From Liopterus haemorrhoidalis (Eukaryota > Arthropoda > Insecta > Coleoptera > Dytiscidae): a DNA stretch of 64,000 nucleotides. The position numbers and the translations under genes are program-made. The notes below the pieces were generated by a model, which ran no database searches, was not told where the DNA came from, and worked only from the letters and a program-made list of their open reading frames with translations. Shown here in pieces: positions 45,610 through 64,000 of this stretch. The stretch lies in the NCBI GenBank assembly GCA_963971575.1, contig OZ020616.1, positions 5,104,924 through 5,168,923 on the forward strand, written 5' to 3'. The number at the start of each line of letters is the position of its first letter. Positions within the stretch are counted from its first letter, which is position 1.

Positions 45610-46340
45610 AACGAATGATGCAATATAACAGTATTTCCCAAAGTTTCTGCATCTGTGTATCACTTCCAAAATTTTCAAAACATTAAGTATCCCCTCATTA
45701 AGAAAAAGCACAAAAAATGTGTTATTTAAAATTTTGGTATATTCTTTTCTATGGTGTCAGAACAATTTAAATTAAATAATAATAATAATGGTAATAATAA
45801 TACACGATAAATAACAAATTATATTATAAATAACATTAATTATACTAGCAGACACCTTACCAACAACGTTGGCAAACTGATAAAAAATAAAAATCAATAT
45901 AAACAGGAAACAATTATTAAAATTTGCATGATCCTGCATATATTAACAAAACAAAAACGTTTCTTGATTATACCTAGGAAATCCTAAAAAGCTGCTTAAT
46001 GAGTGTCGTTTAAAAATTAGGATCGGGCCGGATACGGTCCGCGGGTCATATGTTGGACATCAATGGTATAGCTGTTTCTGATTATATCTAGAAAATCCTA
46101 AAAAGCCGCTAAATGCGTTTCGTTTAAAAATTAGTATCGGACCGGACACGGTCCGCGGGTATAACATCCTTTTGTCAAATCATCGTACATACTGACTTGA
46201 GAGCTCTGGTAAGCCAGCTGCTTTCTCGAGGTACGTCGTTCCCGTTCCCACCACTCAGTTCGTGTCCGACCGCATGCCGCAAGACCTGCTAGCACCCAGG
46301 AACTAAGCGTTACGTTAAGAAAGAAATTTGGGCTTTTATA
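45610..46340. other. Intergenic with a ~110-bp duplication
   Basis: TATCTAGAAAATCCTAAAAAGC (45976 version TACCTAGGAAATCC) followed by CGGACACGGTCCGCGGGT appears twice (~45970-46060, ~46085-46160). 46190-46320 is GC-richer without a recognisable gene. Confidence 0.6.
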
Positions 46341-46346
46341 TATATA

Positions 46347-47998
46347 TATTAATAAAAAAGGTTTTTTTATGAATAATAAGACATGATTTTATTGATCAAC
46401 TAATACGTCTCGCACATCATATGATATATTTTATACTATTCTATTTACATAAAACAATATGCCTTAGCAACGATATAGCACCCTACGATCGTTAATAAGT
46501 GTAAATGTTGCATAATTATATTTTCGCTAACACGGCCAGACTGACATGCGGAACGTTCTCGGGACGCAACTGTATTCTTCACACCATTAACAGCATTGTT
46601 GTTATCAGCAACAGCAACCTGCGTATCACCAGTGGTCTGCTCCATACCAACAACACCATGCTGCATCTTGCGTACCAGTAACAGCATCCTGCATACCAGG
46701 AACTCCATTCTTGAGCTGGTCCACCATTCATCTTCTACTGCATCTTCAAATTCTTCACCTAATTCATAATCTGTAAATAGAGCAATTTGGGCGCAGAATT
46801 GATCTTTCACAAAATCAACCATGCACCAATGTCAATTAATAAAAGTAAATATTTATTTAAAACAGAACTCTCCAGGAATACTATAACTTATGATCTGAAA
46901 GCTTAGAGACTATACGTTACATTTCATTTCTCTACCACGAACTCAGTGACTAGATCAACAAGCTCAGATACTCAATAACTATCTATTAGTTTCCTTCATT
47001 ACAGATTGTCTACAGTACAACAAGCTCAGAGACCGTCTATTTGTTTCTGCACACACAGTGCTTTATTATCAACATCATCAGCCCGTCGCCATAGCTCACC
47101 ATCTGCCACCATGGTTACAGAGCTATTACCGGACTGATGCCACTGGCAGCGGCATGTCTTGCGGTACTCGACAACCTTTTCTCTCAACTCATTAGCAATT
47201 ACATTTATCAGTTTATTCTGCCAATCCGATCCCAGTGATCTGTCATTTATCTTTTCCAATAAACGTTCAACTTTAAAACTCAAATCTCGAAACTCAGATC
47301 TTAATTATCAAATCTCAAATATCATAACTCAGATATTAAATCTCAAATATCAAAAACAAAATCACAAATTTAATTTTTACACATTATGGCTAACACGAGC
47401 CATATGATTTAACCAAAACAATAAAATGCCTCTTACCATTTTAGTCATCATCAATCTAACCAGTTACCTTCGTAAATTGTGTTTGTTAATAACAAAGCAA
47501 CGCTCGTTCATCCTGACAATTTTTAGGGATCTTTGTTAAGATTCTGCATTTTTCAAACAAATGTCACTTTTCATATTTATTCCAATAAATGTCATTTCCT
47601 TAGAAACCACTTGAAATAATTTTTGACAAAATAACTTTATATGATTCTCAATCATCACCTTTAACTTAAACCTTTACATTAGCCTTTGCAATATTATACG
47701 ACAATTTCTTTACACCAATGTATTGTTGCATTAAAAAAATATTTTTAATATTGCACTTATAGTCTTCTATTTTAATTTTCTTGTGGGTGATAGGCCAATC
47801 ACACTTCTGATATTAATAAAAAAGGTTTTTTTATGAATAATAAGACATGATTTTATTGATCAACTAATACGTCTCGCACATCATATGATATATTTTATAC
47901 TATTCTATTTACATAAAACAATATGCCTTAGCAACTATATAGCACCCTACGATCGTTAATAAGTGTAAATGTTGCATAATTATATTTTCGCTAACATA
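46347..47998 (-). mobile_element. LTR-like element: ~200-bp direct repeats around unknown frames
   Basis: 46347-46549 and 47813-47998 are near-identical direct repeats. On the minus strand they begin TGTTAGCGAAAATATAATTA, have a TATAAAA box (ATAGTATAAAATATATC) and an AATAAA signal before the end. This is LTR design, reading right to left. Inside are frames 47283-47026 (MSFKVERLLEKINDRSLG) and 46822-46445 (MVDFVKDQFCAQIALFTDYE). I see no protease, RT or integrase, so it may be a TRIM-like or deleted element. No clear primer-binding site. Confidence 0.55.
47026..47283 (-). CDS. Unknown protein frame in LTR-like element
   Basis: 85 codons with normal-looking composition: VERLLEKINDRSLGSDWQNK, then INVIANELREKVVEYRKT and CRCQWHQSGNSS. 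Helical first half. Could be a gag-like remnant; no family recognised. Followed on the same strand by the 46822-46445 frame (acidic FTDYELGEEFEDAVEDEWW), which runs into the repeat. Confidence 0.3.
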   Translation of the reverse strand: MSFKVERLLEKINDRSLGSDWQNKLINVIANELREKVVEYRKTCRCQWHQSGNSSVTMVADGELWRRADDVDNKALCVQKQIDGL

Positions 47999-47999
47999 T

Positions 48000-48600
48000 A
48001 TATTATATATATATATATATATATATCTTAGCGCACGAAACGTATAGCTATTGTAAATTTGATTACATTTTCTTTATTCAATTTTTTTTTTCATTTTTTT
48101 ATCCTTCCTTATACATATTCTAGGAACTTTTTGACTAATGTACAGGTGATTTTTGAAAACACACAATTAATGATTTTAAGTTTATAGGTAATGCTCTCCT
48201 TAGCCTCCTTAATATTCATCTTATAAACAACTGCTTTGAACGGAAAAGAAATATTTGTTCATACAAGCAAATTTTGTATACCTACATATTTTTGAAGTAC
48301 GGTAAAACAATAAGTGAAATATATCAAGATTTAAGTTTTAGGGTATCTGTCAGTAAGTCCTCAAATATTCATTCTATCATAGATAGTGTAGTGTGATAAA
48401 ATAGTTATATTTATTATCTTTGATTCTATTGAAAAAATGCTTAGAAACAAAAAGATTTGTTTTTTGTTTTAAATATTTTTTGTCATACTTGTTTTTTTTG
48501 TTTGTTAAGATTTTTGTAAAGTTAACAATAACTGAGATATTTCTAGTTGTTTTTTTGAAGTCCCCTCTAAACTACCCCTTACAAACTTTGAAATTCCATA
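48000..48600. other. Intergenic, nothing recognised
   Basis: (TA)n at 47998-48028; otherwise AT-rich. The 80-codon frame at 48420 enters the hAT MITE and is not a gene. Confidence 0.5.
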
Positions 48601-48609
48601 TAGCTATGG

Positions 48610-48839
48610 CAGTGGCGACGCTAGCTCTTAAAATCTGGAAGGGCCAGGAAATATTTGAGTAAATTCGGGGGGAGGGGCAGGAAATATTTGAAAAGGGCAT
48701 CATTTTTTATGGAGAGGTGAAAATACAAGTGATGACCTTAAAAAAAGGTCCTAACTTCCTCACACTGGGGGAAGGGCAATTGGGGGGCCGAGAAACATAT
48801 ATGGGGCACAACCCGGGTGCCCCGCTAGCACCGCCACTG
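48610..48839. mobile_element. hAT-type MITE, CAGTGGCG ends, 8-bp TSD
   Basis: Ends CAGTGGCGACGCTAGC and GCTAGCACCGCCACTG; octamer AGCTATGG at 48602-48609 and 48840-48847. Interior includes the GATGACCTTAAAAAAAGGTCC module and G-runs. 230 bp. Confidence 0.92.
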
Positions 48840-49103
48840 AGCTATGGTGACATTACTTCCTTTATTATAGAAGACAGTCCTTTATTTTAAAGCGTTGTCC
48901 TTTAGATTTATTTATTTCTCAAAAACCCAATTTTGTCCTTTATTATTTGTTTTGTTATTTAAAGTATAGAAATTTAGTTATAGAACCCGTGCGACAACAA
49001 ATGGAATGGAGGTGAAGAGTGGGGTGATTAAAAAAAAGGTAAATCTTTAAAACTACATCAAATTATGTTCTATACAAATTTTTGTTTAAGGCTTGGTTTA
49101 CTA

Positions 49104-49861
49104 TAGGCCGTACATTTTCGAAACAACACATTGCGCAGAAACGAGTTTTTGACTCAGAGCTTACTGCGTCTGCGCGCACGCAAAGAAGTGGCGTGGTGTA
49201 CGACTTATTATTTTATTAGTCAGCTGTTTGTTTGGTACCTTGTTGGTGTTTCAGACCGCCACTGGTAAAATAGCTGAAGTTAGCGTCGATTTGATGACTC
49301 ATTGGGTACGTTTTGTTGTGCCAATTCTGGTTTCGGTTTAATTAGAATACGCGTTTTGTTGCAACTGTATTCTCATTCTATTCATTCAACTCATTCGATG
49401 ACTGGAGGTCGAACGAATGCAATGAGTAAGTGTGGTGGGCACGAAAAGTAATATTTGAATGCAGTTGTTTTCGGTTTTTAAATTTATTAGAATTAAATCT
49501 TGGTATTACTGCTTCAAAATAATTTTAATTTTAGGTATTTTCTAATTTTGTGTCCTAAAATAAATATATACCTATATGATTTTAAATGTAAAATTCAATT
49601 ACTCGTTCTAAAATATTACGTTCTAGAATATTTGCTTCAAATATAAAGTTTTCTTATTCTGTATTTATTATTTAGTTTATCCATTTAGGTGAAATATGTT
49701 CGTTATTTGTTCTACAACCATATGACTTAACCTCCATGCAAATGTCATTCCATGTTTACTTCACGATCAAAATTGTCCTTTTCTTGCGCATCAATTCTAG
49801 TACTTCTAATCAGCCACCAACAAAACGCACCCATTGTGTTGTTTCGAAAACGAACGGACTA
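49104..49861. mobile_element. TIR element, TA-flanked
   Basis: TAGGCCGTACATTTTCGAAACAACACA-type left end (first part TAGGCCGTACATTTTCG) and inverted right end CGAAAACGAACGGACTA, flanked by TA. Lies within an older repeat whose parts on both sides match 35645-35830 in reverse. No transposase. Confidence 0.75.
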
Positions 49862-49961
49862 TAGATTTTTTTTTTAAATATAAAGTTTAATAACTTCTGT
49901 TTCCGGTTTCGGATCTTCATAAAGACCAATAGAGTTCTTCCCAATTAATAAGAGAATTTTG

Positions 49962-51100
49962 AGTACTAGAACGAATTCTCTAAGTTAACCATTCTTGAGT
50001 TATTGTGTATACACACACACCTACGGATAGCACTTAAGCACGAAAATAGGTTTTTTGGATTCCCTAGACCATGAAACGTGCTCATTAGTCAAAATCTTGA
50101 CATCGAAAATTTTTGCGATTACAGTACTTGCCCCTTAAATAATATATTAAGGTCGAGCAAGTAAAAAGTATTTATATTTATACAGGGTCACAACTGTTGC
50201 TTCTGCATATAGGAGAATAATATTAAAATATACATTTTTTGCGATTGCTGCTTCTCATATTAACTCCGTAATGGTATCAATCGAAAGATTTTTATCCGCT
50301 CCCAATGATACCGAAAACTTTTGCAATCGATTTTGATATTTTCAGTTTTTTTTAAATTTCTTTTACTACGAATCGTGAAAAAAATCTTAAAGAATTTGTT
50401 TTTTAAATAATCACGCATGACCATTACTTTGACAGGCCTCCAGTTTTATTAATACAGAAGACGAATCCAACATAATTACAAGAGTAAGAACAAAACATGA
50501 TAATTTTCACTCACAACATGACACCTAATAAATATAAACTAAATTTTATATAAAATTTAATATAAATGTACATTTAACATGCTATCTGTGTATATTATAA
50601 AATATAACTTTTTAAATCTGTAAAAAACATGTCATGCACGATTTAAGAAAAGAACAAAACCACAAGTATAAATATATTACCGAGAATATGTCAAAATATT
50701 CATAAATAAACATTTGTGCAGGATATGAAAAATCGAGAAACAACAATTCGTTCAGTATGAGTAATTTTATACTGGTAATTACACAAAAAAGTAAAAAAAT
50801 TACGCAAAAATAGCAGATTCACAAATTAAATCTAAACAATATAGTACCGGCAGTTAAGTACAGATAAAATCCATACAAAATTCATTAAAAATTTAGTTGA
50901 TAATTCAACAGAACCAAATTAAAACTATAACAATTATATATTATAAGATAAAACTATATTTAAAATATGATTTAAATAAAAATAAATGCTATTAATTTCA
51001 TTTAAACAATTCTCACATATTTTTAGCAAAACTTTAATAATTGGCAATGAAAACAAATGAATTTACCTTACATAAGAGGAAAAATGTATTAAAATATACT
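49962..51100. other. Intergenic, no gene seen
   Basis: AT-rich throughout. Would be intron 1 of the divergent gene if the exon at 51104-51156 is real. No second exon was recognised. Confidence 0.5.
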
Positions 51101-51103
51101 CAC

Positions 51104-51156
51104 ATTTCATCAGGTACGTTTCCAGTATATTGCAAATCTTTAAGTAAAATTTCCAT
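51104..51156 (-). CDS. Probable first coding exon of a divergent gene
   Basis: ATG at 51156, encoding MEILLKDLQYTGNVPDE plus two bases of the next codon, then a consensus donor AT|GTGAGT (51103-51098). Protein-like, in a unique stretch with no repeat, head-to-head with LSD1. I do not recognise the protein and cannot find the next exon. Confidence 0.4.
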
Positions 51157-51681
51157 TGTTAATTTTATAAAACAAAGTACATTCTACCCCTGATATGTAT
51201 GCAACTAATTTGACACATCCTAGCTAAAAACCTCTACCTGTTTGACGTTTAGCATGGACAACCACCATGATAAAAGTCAGCAAAAGAGATGGATGCAGTA
51301 GAATAGAACAAAAAATCAATTTTACAGTGGGTTTTGAAAGTATTGAAATGTTTTTATAGGTATATACATCCAAATAATTGTTTGTTTGCTTGCAGAAATG
51401 TCAAGTGACTGATCCAGCGCTGGAACTCAATGTTTCTAAACATAAACAAATTATGAATCACCTGTTAATTCGGAATATATAAACCAAGCAAGAATTAATA
51501 AATTTGAATTGTTAATTTATGTATTATCAACCATTCTTTTCAATAAAATTAATTTTATTGTGTAATAAAACTATGTTTGTCATATTCATTGTCCCTATCT
51601 AAGTCAAAATATTGATATATCTTAAGATAAAGTGTGATTTTCAGTGAAAACTAAAGAGTTTTAATCCCAATATTCTCAAAA
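51157..51681. promoter_or_regulatory. Likely bidirectional promoter/5' UTR region of LSD1 and its divergent neighbour
   Basis: 525 bp of repeat-free sequence between two divergent start codons. No TATA box is obvious at a useful distance from either ATG. This is inference from layout; transcription starts cannot be read from sequence. Confidence 0.4.

Positions 51682-64000
<12,319 letters not shown>

Overview
This is AT-rich, intron-bearing animal DNA, almost certainly from an insect; a beetle-like or other large insect genome is my guess, not something the sequence proves. Two host protein genes and one tRNA gene sit in a sea of transposable elements. Both protein genes run off the window, and the spliced models below come from exact GT/AG junctions with matching reading phase.

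Left part (1-19.7 kb): on the minus strand, the first ~428 codons of an organic cation transporter-like MFS protein are spread over six coding exons (19668 down to 707). Its large introns hold foldback elements, a SINE split by a hAT element, family-A repeats, a DNA transposon copy, a mariner relic, and a complete Penelope-like retroelement (PLE, 12.8-16.2 kb). The PLE has an intact 829-aa reverse transcriptase/GIY-YIG protein, 434-bp inverted arms, hammerhead ribozyme motifs and a 12-bp target duplication.

Middle part (19.7-51.1 kb): almost entirely repeats. There are hAT-type elements with exact 8-bp duplications, a piggyBac element carrying two nested hATs, PIF/Harbinger-like and Tc1/mariner-like elements, a THAP/SWIM element inside a jockey-like retroelement, an LTR-like direct-repeat pair, minisatellites and microsatellites. 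A clean tRNA-Val(UAC) gene lies at 43.9 kb.

Right part (51.1-64 kb): on the plus strand, the first ~486 codons of the histone demethylase LSD1/KDM1A (SWIRM, FAD-binding amine oxidase and Tower parts) are in six exons, 51682 to 62024, with the rest beyond the window. A probable first exon of an unknown gene points the other way about 525 bp upstream, suggesting a shared promoter. LSD1 introns 2 to 6 carry repeats, including a palindromic hammerhead-bearing PLE terminus, a 150-bp minisatellite and nested MITEs.

Recurrent repeat families used below: M (MITE, TIR starting CAGTCTGTTCCAAACGG, TA duplication); T (Tc1/mariner-like transposon, TIR TAGTATTTCCAAAATG, TA duplication); A (about 1-kb element with termini that read GTGTGAATTTTCACAC, often with a CTGT/CAGA microsatellite and a tRNA-like insert).
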